A stretch of DNA of 64,000 nucleotides from Spirosoma sordidisoli (GTDB taxonomy: Bacteria; Bacteroidota; Bacteroidia; Cytophagales; Spirosomataceae). Below are positions 42,941 to 50,215 of this stretch, piece after piece (positions within the stretch are counted from its first letter, which is position 1; each line of letters starts with the position of its first letter). The position numbers and the translations under genes were made by a program. The notes below the pieces were generated by a model. It was not told the DNA's origin and ran no database searches. It saw only the letters and a program-made list of their open reading frames with translations. The DNA lies in the NCBI RefSeq assembly GCF_004138325.1, contig NZ_SBLB01000004.1, positions 186,001 through 250,000 of the forward strand, given 5' to 3'.

Positions 42941-43804
42941 TTAGGTACCCGGAAAATAAGTCGTTTTCAGGTACTCCCGCAGCGACGTTGGCTTACGGCC
43001 CAGCAGACGCTCGACCGTATCGTGCGTGCCAGCCAGCATGCCGTGTTGGGTGGCGGCACCCCACTGGGCAAAGAAGTTGGCGACGAAGTCGGGGAAACCT
43101 TCAGCTACTTTCTGCGCGACGTAGGTAGCCAGCTCGCTACTTTGGTAAGCGATGGGCCGACCCGCTAACGCGGAGAGCTCCCGGGCAATATCGTGAAACG
43201 AATAGGCTTCGCTCCCGGAGAGGGTATAATCCTGGTTGTCATGCCCTTCACTGGTCAGTAGGGCAGCCGTGGCAGCGGCCAGTTCAGTCCTCTTAACGAA
43301 CGCTATCTTACCTTCGCCGGCCGGGAAACGAATCTCGGTGTCCGGTAACTCACTCCCGATCATCGACTCAAGGCCTTCCAGGTAGTAGCCGTTTTTTAGA
43401 ATGGTGTATGTCAGCCCGGACGCTTTGAGGTAGGCTTCCGTGGCCAGGTCACTTTCGGTGACCTGCGACAGGACAAAGTTTGTATCGCGTTGAATACTGG
43501 TGTAAAACAGGTGCTTCACCCCGGCTTGCTTAGCCGCATCGATGACATTGCGGTGCTGACGTACCCGGTCGGTAAAGGCCACGGCGGAAACAAGCAGCAC
43601 CTTATCGACGCCCCGGAAGGCTTGCACGAGCGCGGGATAGTCAACGTAGTCGGCTTGCCGGACGTCTACGCCCCGCTTCACCAGGTCGGTAGCTTTATTA
43701 ACGTCACGCACCAGGGCGGCTATTTCGGTGGCCGGGGTAGTGGTGAGCAAGACGTCGATGATTTGGTGGCCTAACCCACCAGTGGCTCCAGTTACTAGAA
43801 TCAT
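42941..43804 (-). CDS. NmrA-like NAD(P)H-binding oxidoreductase (QorB-like)
   Basis: 287 aa: MILVTGATGGLGHQIIDVLL (cofactor motif at the N-terminus), VDVRQADYVDYPALVQAF, and the YTSIQRDTN / SYLKASGLTYTILKNGYYLE-type segments of NmrA/QorB proteins. It would reduce quinones or sense the NADP(H) ratio. The start at 43804 is fixed by the motif; the longer frame would overlap the HxlR operators. Divergent from an HxlR gene, just as E. coli qorB (ytfG) is from its HxlR regulator ytfH. Confidence 0.9.
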   Translation of the reverse strand: MILVTGATGGLGHQIIDVLLTTTPATEIAALVRDVNKATDLVKRGVDVRQADYVDYPALVQAFRGVDKVLLVSAVAFTDRVRQHRNVIDAAKQAGVKHLFYTSIQRDTNFVLSQVTESDLATEAYLKASGLTYTILKNGYYLEGLESMIGSELPDTEIRFPAGEGKIAFVKRTELAAATAALLTSEGHDNQDYTLSGSEAYSFHDIARELSALAGRPIAYQSSELATYVAQKVAEGFPDFVANFFAQWGAATQHGMLAGTHDTVERLLGRKPTSLREYLKTTYFPGT

Positions 43805-43835
43805 GATCAACCGAACTAAAAATTCACGTATATTT

Positions 43836-43887
43836 ACTTGCAATTTGCAAGTGTAAAGGTAAAATAAATTACTTGCTTTTTGCAAGT
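43836..43887. promoter_or_regulatory. Two tandem HxlR-type operators
   Basis: ACTTGCAATTTGCAAGT (43836-43852) and ACTTGCTTTTTGCAAGT (43871-43887) share the half-site ACTTGC/GCAAGT; centres are 35 bp apart, and they fill the spacer between the divergent NmrA-like and HxlR genes. Binding would control both genes. Confidence 0.8.
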
Positions 43888-43906
43888 AAAAGGACAAATT
43901 GTTTGT

Positions 43907-44323
43907 ATGAAGGAGCTAAAACAGCGGTCTACCTGCCCCGTCAGCACAGCGCTTGACATACTGGGGGATAAATGGAGCTTACTCATTCTGCGGGATATGG
44001 TGTTCGCGGGGAAGTCTACGTACGGGGAATTTGTGCAGTCAGCGGAAAAAATAGCGACTAACGTTCTGGCCGATCGTTTGGCGGTCCTGGAGTCGCAAGG
44101 CATCTTGAGCAAGTCCGTGGCTTCGGATAAGAAATCGAAGTTCACCTACCGCCTGACAGAAAAAGGGGTAGATACCATACCCATTATTATAGCGCTCGTT
44201 CAGTGGGGCAGCAAACATGGTTCTACCGTCGTCGACCCTGGCTTGATGGAAGAACTGGAGGCCGGGAAAGACGCGGCTGTTGAGCGGTATCAACGGCTCG
44301 CCCGCGAAAAGGCCCTGGCTTAA
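43907..44323 (+). CDS. HxlR-family regulator
   Basis: 138 aa: CPVSTALDILGDKWSLLILR (typical HxlR start with the redox-sensitive cysteine position), then RDMVFAGKSTYGEFVQS, IATNVLADRLAVLESQGIL and a winged YRLTEKG. HxlR proteins with this cysteine often respond to electrophiles or oxidants. Start at MKELKQRST; the upstream ATG would read through an operator. Confidence 0.9.
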   Translation: MKELKQRSTCPVSTALDILGDKWSLLILRDMVFAGKSTYGEFVQSAEKIATNVLADRLAVLESQGILSKSVASDKKSKFTYRLTEKGVDTIPIIIALVQWGSKHGSTVVDPGLMEELEAGKDAAVERYQRLAREKALA

Positions 44324-44363
44324 CTAAGCGTGTTGTGTCCCTACCCCAGAAAGCAGCGGGATT

Positions 44364-44545
44364 CTAAACCCACTTTTCTACGCTTGCGGCCATTGCCAGC
44401 TTACCGTGCCCTAAGTCCCAATCTATATGCTTGCCGCCAGCAGGAATGATAGTCTTCCCATCCACGAGCGGAATCGTATGCGACGGATTGCTGTTGAGAG
44501 GTATTCGAAAATTGTCTGTCTCCTGAAACGCTCCTTCCTAAGACA
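44364..44545 (-). pseudogene. C-terminal fragment of an unrecognised protein
   Basis: On the minus strand: GAFQETDNFRIPLNSNPSHT, then IPLVDGKTIIPAGGKHIDWD and LGHGKLAMAASVEKWV before the stop at 44364. Codon use is clearly protein-like, but no start or upstream part is present in that frame. I do not recognise the family. The rest of 44324-44710 holds the promoter of the aldo-keto reductase. Confidence 0.5.
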
Positions 44546-44670
44546 AACGATCCTATCCTGAATAGGACGTAGTCAATAACTGTTCCTCTCTGAAGCCCCT
44601 GAAGGTCTAATGTCCTGAATTCGGATACAACCCGGCCGAAAACGGTTCATCTGCACCCCTAGCGCTACCC

Positions 44671-44678
44671 TACTTTTG
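44671..44678 (+). promoter_or_regulatory. -7 box of the aldo-keto reductase gene
   Basis: TACTTTTG (TAnnTTTG) 32 bp upstream of the ATG at 44711. Confidence 0.55.
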
Positions 44679-44710
44679 TAGCGGTCAACTAAACCGATTA
44701 ATACTGTCTT

Positions 44711-45712
44711 ATGAAACAGGTAAAGTTAGGAAGTCAGGGACTAGTGGTACCCGCACTGGGTCTGGGCTGCATGGGTATGACAGCTATGGCGCACATGGAT
44801 ATATATGGAAAAGCGGATGAAGCGGAGGCTATTGCAACGATTCATCGCTCCCGCGAACGGGGTGGGAACTTTCTCGATACGGCGGATCTATACGGGCCTT
44901 TGATCAACGAACAATTGATCGCAAGAGCCATCAACGGCCGACGGGACGATTATCTCATTGCCACCAAATTCGGCTGGGAAATTGATGATGCAAATCAGAT
45001 AACCTGGCAGTTCAGAGCCGACAGGGCCTATGTCAGGAAAGCAGCCGAACGATCCTTAAAAAACCTGGGTACGGACTACATTGATCTGTATTATCTGCAT
45101 CGGCTGGATCCGGCTGTACCCATTGAAGAAACTGTGGAAGCTATGTCCGAGTTAGTCAAGGAAGGTAAGGTCCGTTACATTGGCTTGTCAGAAGTATCCT
45201 CAGCGACGATTAGGCGAGCCCATGCGATCCACCCCATTACGGCTGTACAGACAGAGTACTCGCTTTTCGAACGTAGCGCGGAAGAAACAGGCCTTTTGCG
45301 TGCCCTTGGCGAACTGGGCGTTGGATTTGTTGCCTATTCGCCCCTTGGCCGAGGCTTCATTACGGGCGAATTGAAAAGTCCGGACGATCTGGCCCCCGAT
45401 GATTTCAGGCGTTCCCTACCGCGCTTTCAGGGTGAACAGTTTTATAAAAACCTGGAGCTGCTGGCCGAAATTAAGGGAATGGCGGTCGATAAACAGGTCA
45501 CCACGTCCCAGCTGGCCCTGGCTTGGGTGCTGGCGAAAGGCGTTGTGCCGATCCCCGGTACCAAACGGCGGAACTACTTGGACGAAAATATCGACGCTAC
45601 CCAAATCCGGCTCAGTGATGACGAGTTGGAGCGTCTGGAAGCAATTATTCCGCTAGGAACCCAGACGGGTGATCGGTATGATCAGGCGGGCATGCAAGCC
45701 ATTGACCAATAG
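44711..45712 (+). CDS. Aldo-keto reductase
   Basis: 333 aa TIM-barrel AKR with catalytic tetrad in order: Asp and Tyr in FLDTADLYGP, Lys in IATKFGWE, His in YYLHRLDP. The cofactor end is VPIPGTKRRNYLDENI. YhdN/AKR11-13-type. Would reduce reactive aldehydes or ketones with NADPH. Followed by a hairpin and then an AraC regulator on the same strand. Confidence 0.92.
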   Translation: MKQVKLGSQGLVVPALGLGCMGMTAMAHMDIYGKADEAEAIATIHRSRERGGNFLDTADLYGPLINEQLIARAINGRRDDYLIATKFGWEIDDANQITWQFRADRAYVRKAAERSLKNLGTDYIDLYYLHRLDPAVPIEETVEAMSELVKEGKVRYIGLSEVSSATIRRAHAIHPITAVQTEYSLFERSAEETGLLRALGELGVGFVAYSPLGRGFITGELKSPDDLAPDDFRRSLPRFQGEQFYKNLELLAEIKGMAVDKQVTTSQLALAWVLAKGVVPIPGTKRRNYLDENIDATQIRLSDDELERLEAIIPLGTQTGDRYDQAGMQAIDQ

Positions 45713-45720
45713 CCAATCAG

Positions 45721-45746
45721 GCAGGCAAGGTTTAAGCCTTGCCTGC
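45721..45746 (+). terminator. 10-bp hairpin after the aldo-keto reductase
   Basis: GCAGGCAAGG-TTTAAG-CCTTGCCTGC, perfect arms, 8 bp after the stop; no strong U-run, so partial read-through into the AraC gene at 45763 is possible. Confidence 0.65.
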
Positions 45747-45762
45747 AGCTTATTCTCAGCGT

Positions 45763-46677
45763 ATGAAACAGCAATCACCTCACCTGATCCATTCCATTTC
45801 GGAGCAACACCGGATCCTTGGATTGCCCAAACCTGTGCATCCATTGATCAGCGTTTTCAATTTCGATGACATAGATCATATCCGGGCCGACAAACGTCCG
45901 CCAACACTTCTACTTGACCTGTATTGCATCTCGCTGAAACGCAATGTAACGGGTAAAGTGCGCTACGGACAGGGCTACTGTGATTTTGACGAAGGCATCC
46001 TGTTTTGCACCGCGCCAGGCCAAGTGACGAGTAACATTACCGACGATCACAAACCAAGCGGCTGGTGTGTCGTGTTCCATCCCGATTTCATCCGAGGGCA
46101 TCCTTTCTGTCAGCGAATAAAGCAGTATGGTTTTTTCGACTACACCGTTAATGAGGCACTTCACTTGTCAGATCAGGAAGAAACGTTGATGATTTCGGTG
46201 ATGAATATGCTTCGGCATGAAATTAACTCTCGGATTGACCAGTATTCCGAAGCTGTGCTTATAGCCCATCTTTACCTGTTATTGAGTTACACGCAACGAT
46301 TTTACAGTCGGCAGTTTATAACCAGGAAGCCAATTAGTCATGATGTACTGATCCGGCTGGAAACCATCTTATCAGATTACTTTGCCAGTGATAAGACCCT
46401 GAGCGAAGGGTTGCCTTCAGTCTCCTATCTGGCCGAAAAGATGAATTACTCGGATAGCTATTTAAGCGACCTTCTGAAAACGTATACGGGTCAAAACACC
46501 CAGCAGCACATTCATCGCTACGTTATCGAAAGGGCCAAAGAATTGCTCACGCAAACTAGGTTAAGCGTTAGCGAAATAGGCTTGCGACTAGGTTTTACTT
46601 TTCCACAATCGTTCAGCCGGTTGTTCAAGAACAAGACTAACGTGACTCCCTTACAATACCGACAATCGTTTAATTAA
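45763..46677 (+). CDS. AraC-family regulator
   Basis: 304 aa, N-terminal signature LGLPKPVHPLISVFNF, HTH AEKMNYSDSYLSDLLKTYTG and SVSEIGLRLGFTFPQSFSRLF, ending VTPLQYRQSFN. Third member of the LPKPxHPL paralogue group in this window. Start at MKQQSPHLI after the hairpin. Confidence 0.9.
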   Translation: MKQQSPHLIHSISEQHRILGLPKPVHPLISVFNFDDIDHIRADKRPPTLLLDLYCISLKRNVTGKVRYGQGYCDFDEGILFCTAPGQVTSNITDDHKPSGWCVVFHPDFIRGHPFCQRIKQYGFFDYTVNEALHLSDQEETLMISVMNMLRHEINSRIDQYSEAVLIAHLYLLLSYTQRFYSRQFITRKPISHDVLIRLETILSDYFASDKTLSEGLPSVSYLAEKMNYSDSYLSDLLKTYTGQNTQQHIHRYVIERAKELLTQTRLSVSEIGLRLGFTFPQSFSRLFKNKTNVTPLQYRQSFN

Positions 46678-47257
46678 GCGATGAATTAGTATAGTGTAGT
46701 TTCTAAAAAGGTCTTCCTTACTAATTCTTTAGCCTAAGGACACATTACTCAAAATGCGGCCCTACAAGTCTTGTTTTTTGCAGAAATCAGCGTTTTTCCA
46801 AGCCTAGGGAAACAAAGTTAAGGTTGCTTTATATTCCCTTCTAACGCTCAATTAAGTGGAAAGCTAGTTTTAAATACATGTCAACTCGAATACGTAGCCT
46901 ACGAATACATGCTTAATCGTCCCGCACCTATGGTGGTCCGGCCTGGATTGGCCGGGCCACCACAGGTGCGGGACGATCCAGGCCGGACCACGCTTGGCAT
47001 TCCGACCGATCACCATAACGCTATGTGTGGCATAGGTAGGTCATATGTCTTTGCTTCGTAGCTAATAGTCTGACCCGGTGGTGTTAAGCAGTCGATCAAA
47101 ATTAAGTTACTATTTCGTTTCTATTTGCCACAAAACCCCTATTAAACCTTCTTTAGGCTTAATGCTGTTCCAAAACGCAGGGCTTTGACCAATAGCCTGG
47201 TGATCAGAACTATAGGTGTTCGCACAGTCATGATGACCTGGCCATCGGCCTGCCAGT
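46678..47257. other. Intergenic region with competing hairpins
   Basis: Two overlapping stems: 46918-46936 pairs with 46957-46975 (18 of 19 bp, CGTCCCGCACCT / AGGTGCGGGACG), while 46933-46948 (GTGGTCCGGCCTGGAT) pairs exactly with 46976-46991. They cannot form together. No gene recognised in the rest of the 580 bp. Confidence 0.6.
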
Positions 47258-47680
47258 TTAGTTTGTAGCCGATTGATCGTTTCCGGCTGGCCCCGTTTGG
47301 CGGTTTTTGTATAACGTGGTCAACTGCTCTTCCCAGTCTACCGACCACTTCAGCAGAGCCATCAGCGGGTCGGCGGTACTTTTCCCAAATTCGGTGAGCG
47401 TATACTCGACGCGGGGTGGTACTTCGGGATACACCGTCCGCTCGATCATGCCGTAGCGGATGAGTGTTTTCAGCGTTTGGGTCAGCATTTTGGGCGAAAT
47501 CCCGTTGATCTGCCGATTGAGTTCGCTGTTGCGTTTGGTGCCCTGCATCAGGGCCATTAAAATCAGGAGCGTCCACTTATCAGCAATCAGCGTCAGCGAC
47601 TGATTGAGGATGCAACTTTCATCAAGAATGGACTTTACCATCAACGATTTCTGTAAGTCTAAAAAATTTTGATTCTCCAT
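47258..47680 (-). CDS. HxlR-family regulator
   Basis: 140 aa: the expected cysteine is present in ILDESCILNQSL, then LTLIADKWTLLILMALMQGT, INGISPKMLTQTLKTLIRYG and a winged VEYTLTEFGKS. Start at MENQNFLD; an ATG nine codons upstream is possible. Divergent from the NTF2-like/NmrA pair at 47800. Confidence 0.88.
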   Translation of the reverse strand: MENQNFLDLQKSLMVKSILDESCILNQSLTLIADKWTLLILMALMQGTKRNSELNRQINGISPKMLTQTLKTLIRYGMIERTVYPEVPPRVEYTLTEFGKSTADPLMALLKWSVDWEEQLTTLYKNRQTGPAGNDQSATN

Positions 47681-47757
47681 AGAGCCTTCTCCGATGTATT
47701 TGTCCATATAATTCCCTAGGGTACTTACCCCACTTTCGGGTGCCTACTATCTAAAGT

Positions 47758-47778
47758 AAAGTATTGGCTATACTTTTG
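47758..47778 (+). promoter_or_regulatory. Operator over the -7 box of the NTF2-like gene
   Basis: AAAGTAT-TGGCT-ATACTTT (47758-47776) is a 7-bp-armed inverted repeat that covers TACTTTTG (47771-47778), the -7 box for the gene at 47800. Position fits repression by the divergent HxlR protein. Confidence 0.6.
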
Positions 47779-47799
47779 CAAAAGAATAACGTCAATGCT

Positions 47800-48237
47800 A
47801 TGAAAACGAATCCAAATCAGGGGCAGGCCCTCTTCCAGACATTACTGGATGCCTTTAATCAGGACTGGCAAACCGTCATCGACTTATTTACCGACGACGC
47901 TTTTATTGAGTACCCCTACGCGCCCTCTATCGGTGTACCGGCCCGGCTCAATAAGGACAACTACCGGGCTCACTTACAGAATATTCTGCCTCAGATGCCT
48001 GGCATCGCATTTTCTAATGTTCGGGTTTACCCGCTTCAACAGCCTTATACATACTGGGCGGAGGTTCACGGGGAAACAACGATGCCCGCAACCGGCAATC
48101 TGTACCGCCAGGATTATGTGATGTTTTTCACGATCGCTGGCAACCAGTTTAGCCGGTACCGGGAGTACTGGAATCCAGTTGCTTTTCTGCAAGCGTCTGG
48201 TCAGGATACGCTTACTACGCCCCTCCTAAAATCCTGA
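47800..48237 (+). CDS. NTF2-like / SnoaL-like protein
   Basis: 145 aa: FQTLLDAFNQDWQTVIDLFT, DDAFIEYPYAPSIGVP, GIAFSNVRVYPLQQPYTYWA and a terminal strand FSRYREYWNP, the pattern of SnoaL-like ketosteroid-isomerase-fold proteins. Start at MKTNPNQG, directly after the -7 box and operator. Followed after 4 bp by the NmrA-like gene: one operon. Confidence 0.82.
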   Translation: MKTNPNQGQALFQTLLDAFNQDWQTVIDLFTDDAFIEYPYAPSIGVPARLNKDNYRAHLQNILPQMPGIAFSNVRVYPLQQPYTYWAEVHGETTMPATGNLYRQDYVMFFTIAGNQFSRYREYWNPVAFLQASGQDTLTTPLLKS

Positions 48238-48241
48238 TCAA

Positions 48242-49135
48242 ATGAAAATTGCCATTGCAGCGGCTACCGGAAATATTGGTAGCCGGGTCGCCAGTGCCGT
48301 AGCCGCCGGAGGAGCGACACCTGTCCTGCTGGGTCGGGACGCAGCCAAACTAACCGCCCTGGGCATCGACGGGGCCATACTTTCGATTACTGATGTGAGC
48401 GATGTCGATCAGGTCACGGCAGCCACGAGGGACTGTGATGCCTTGCTTTGGATAGTACCGCCGGTGAACCACGTTGGCAGTTTAGCCGATTGGTACCGAC
48501 GGGTAACGCAGGCAGGGGTTGCGGCCGTTAGCCGGAATGGGATCAAACGCGTGGTGCTGGTGTCGTCCCTGGGAGCCGGAGCGGGAGAAAACTTAGGCAC
48601 AATCAGTTTCATTAGCGATACGGAGCGGGCCTTCAACGCACTCCCGACCAATGTCCTGACGCTACGTCCGGGTTATTTCATGGAAAATTTGCTGCTTCAA
48701 ACGCATAGCTTATTGGAGCAGGGCGCCTTTCATTTCACGTACGATCCCGACCATGATATTCCCTTTATTAGTACGGATGACATCGGCGATGCAGCCGCTC
48801 GCTACCTGCTCGACCCAACCTGGGCCGGTCATTGGACGCTCAACCTGATGGGACCGGAAAACATTACCCTCCGGGAGGTGGCCGTACGGTTGTCGAACGC
48901 CCTTAGCCACCCCATCCGGTACGAGCGGCTTGCGTTGGAAACCGTACAAGATCAGTTACGACAGGGGGGCTTAACCGAAACCGTCCAGCAGGAACTGCTT
49001 GATTTGTTTGTTGCCCTGGGCGACCCAAATGGGGCTTATGCTACCCCCCGCACCCCGGAAGCCCATACCCCTACCCGGTTCGAAGATTTCGCGCGGACAA
49101 AATTGGCTCCGTTGTTAGCCGATGCCGTGTGGTAG
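48242..49135 (+). CDS. NmrA-like NAD(P)H-binding protein
   Basis: 297 aa: MKIAIAAATGNIGSRVASAV (cofactor motif), TPVLLGRDAAKL, VVLVSSLGAG, LRPGYFMENLLLQ and a substrate-domain tail to LLADAVW. Second gene of the pair with the NTF2-like protein. It is one of four atypical SDR/NmrA-type or F420-like oxidoreductases in this region, each beside a regulator. Confidence 0.88.
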   Translation: MKIAIAAATGNIGSRVASAVAAGGATPVLLGRDAAKLTALGIDGAILSITDVSDVDQVTAATRDCDALLWIVPPVNHVGSLADWYRRVTQAGVAAVSRNGIKRVVLVSSLGAGAGENLGTISFISDTERAFNALPTNVLTLRPGYFMENLLLQTHSLLEQGAFHFTYDPDHDIPFISTDDIGDAAARYLLDPTWAGHWTLNLMGPENITLREVAVRLSNALSHPIRYERLALETVQDQLRQGGLTETVQQELLDLFVALGDPNGAYATPRTPEAHTPTRFEDFARTKLAPLLADAVW

Positions 49136-49532
49136 AACAACGACGTAATCGGTGACACGCTGGCGACCGAGGTCTGCATACTTGCTTCTTCGCCTGCAGG
49201 GAGCAGTTTGCAGGCCCCGCGGCTACGCCAGTCGATATGGAATCGGGATATCCTTATTGTGCATAGGGGTTAGCCATGCTTGCTGCACTTGACAGCTATA
49301 GGTTACTTGACGTGTACAGCTGCCAGCAGTGGCTTACCATCCGTTGGAGGAAGATATAAGTTGATTATTCTCACAAAATCCCCCTTCTAGAGACGAAGCA
49401 AGTTTCATGTATCTGCTTCAAAAATGGGGCGTTTTGTAGGACAACACCTCTTTTAATAACTGTTAACTGCTATCCGTAGCACACGACTTCACCAGGGCTA
49501 CGCACTCTGCTTCTTTTCAGTGAATATGCTAA
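49136..49532. other. Intergenic region, nothing recognised
   Basis: No gene, RNA or strong repeat seen in about 400 bp. It separates the accessory region from the permease array. Confidence 0.4.
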
Positions 49533-50060
49533 TTACCGGTTTTCGAGCCAGTGCAGGAAGCTGGTTGATTTTTCGCGGCTGACAAACACGGTTTCGGATT
49601 TCACACTTTTCAGCTTTACGGCCAGTTTGCGGGTATAATATGGCTCTACCTCTTTCACGGCTCCAAAGGCAATCAGATACTGGCGGTTGGCCCGGTAAAA
49701 CTGGTGCGGGTCCAGTTGCTCCTCAATCACATCGAGCGTTTGCGACAGCGGCAGTTTACGCCCGTCGAAGGTAATCATGCACGACAGCCCATCCTCAATG
49801 GTAAAATAGGCGGCCTCCTGCGTGGATACGGGAAACATTTAGCCCTTGAGCGACACCAGAAAGCTGGTTTTTCCGCCCGACGGCCGGGCGGGGGGGCGGC
49901 TGGCCGAAACAGTTCAGGAGTTTCTGGGGCCAGTCGCCCAGGTGTTCCCGCAGGGTGGCCAGTTTGTCCAGGCTGCGTTTCAGGTCGGCTTCTTCCAGGG
50001 GTTTCAGCAAGTAGTCGATGCTGTTGAGCTGGAAGGCTTTCAGCGCATACTCATCGTAAT
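49533..50060 (-). pseudogene. Broken LytTR response regulator
   Basis: The upstream part reads YDEYALKAFQLNSIDYLLKP then LEEADLKRSLDKLATLREHL, the end of a receiver domain whose phosphorylation-site half is gone. The LytTR DNA-binding part is RKLPLSQTLDVIEEQLDPHQ, FYRANRQYLIAFGAVKEVEP and FVSREKSTSFLHWLENR. Between them the frame shifts near 49870, and an in-frame TAA (49839-49841) replaces the expected codon after SLKG. Several lesions, so certainly dead. Confidence 0.85.
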
Positions 50061-50153
50061 AGCCCCGCATCCGGTCTACGTAGCCCCACGCCGGTCTATG
50101 TGGTTCGATAACAGTAAGCCAGCACTCAGATGTGCACTTGTGGTCTGTCAACC

Positions 50154-50205
50154 ACCAACGCCCCCCTTGTGGCCATCAGAGAACGGCCACAAGGGGGGCG
50201 TTGGT
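50154..50205. terminator. 21-bp perfect hairpin after the permease array
   Basis: Left arm 50154-50174 and right arm 50185-50205 are exact complements (GCGTTGGT end, C6/G6 run) around ATCAGAGAAC; 10 bp beyond the stop of the permease at 50216. Very strong terminator-type stem. Confidence 0.75.
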
Positions 50206-50215
50206 AAGTAGCAAT

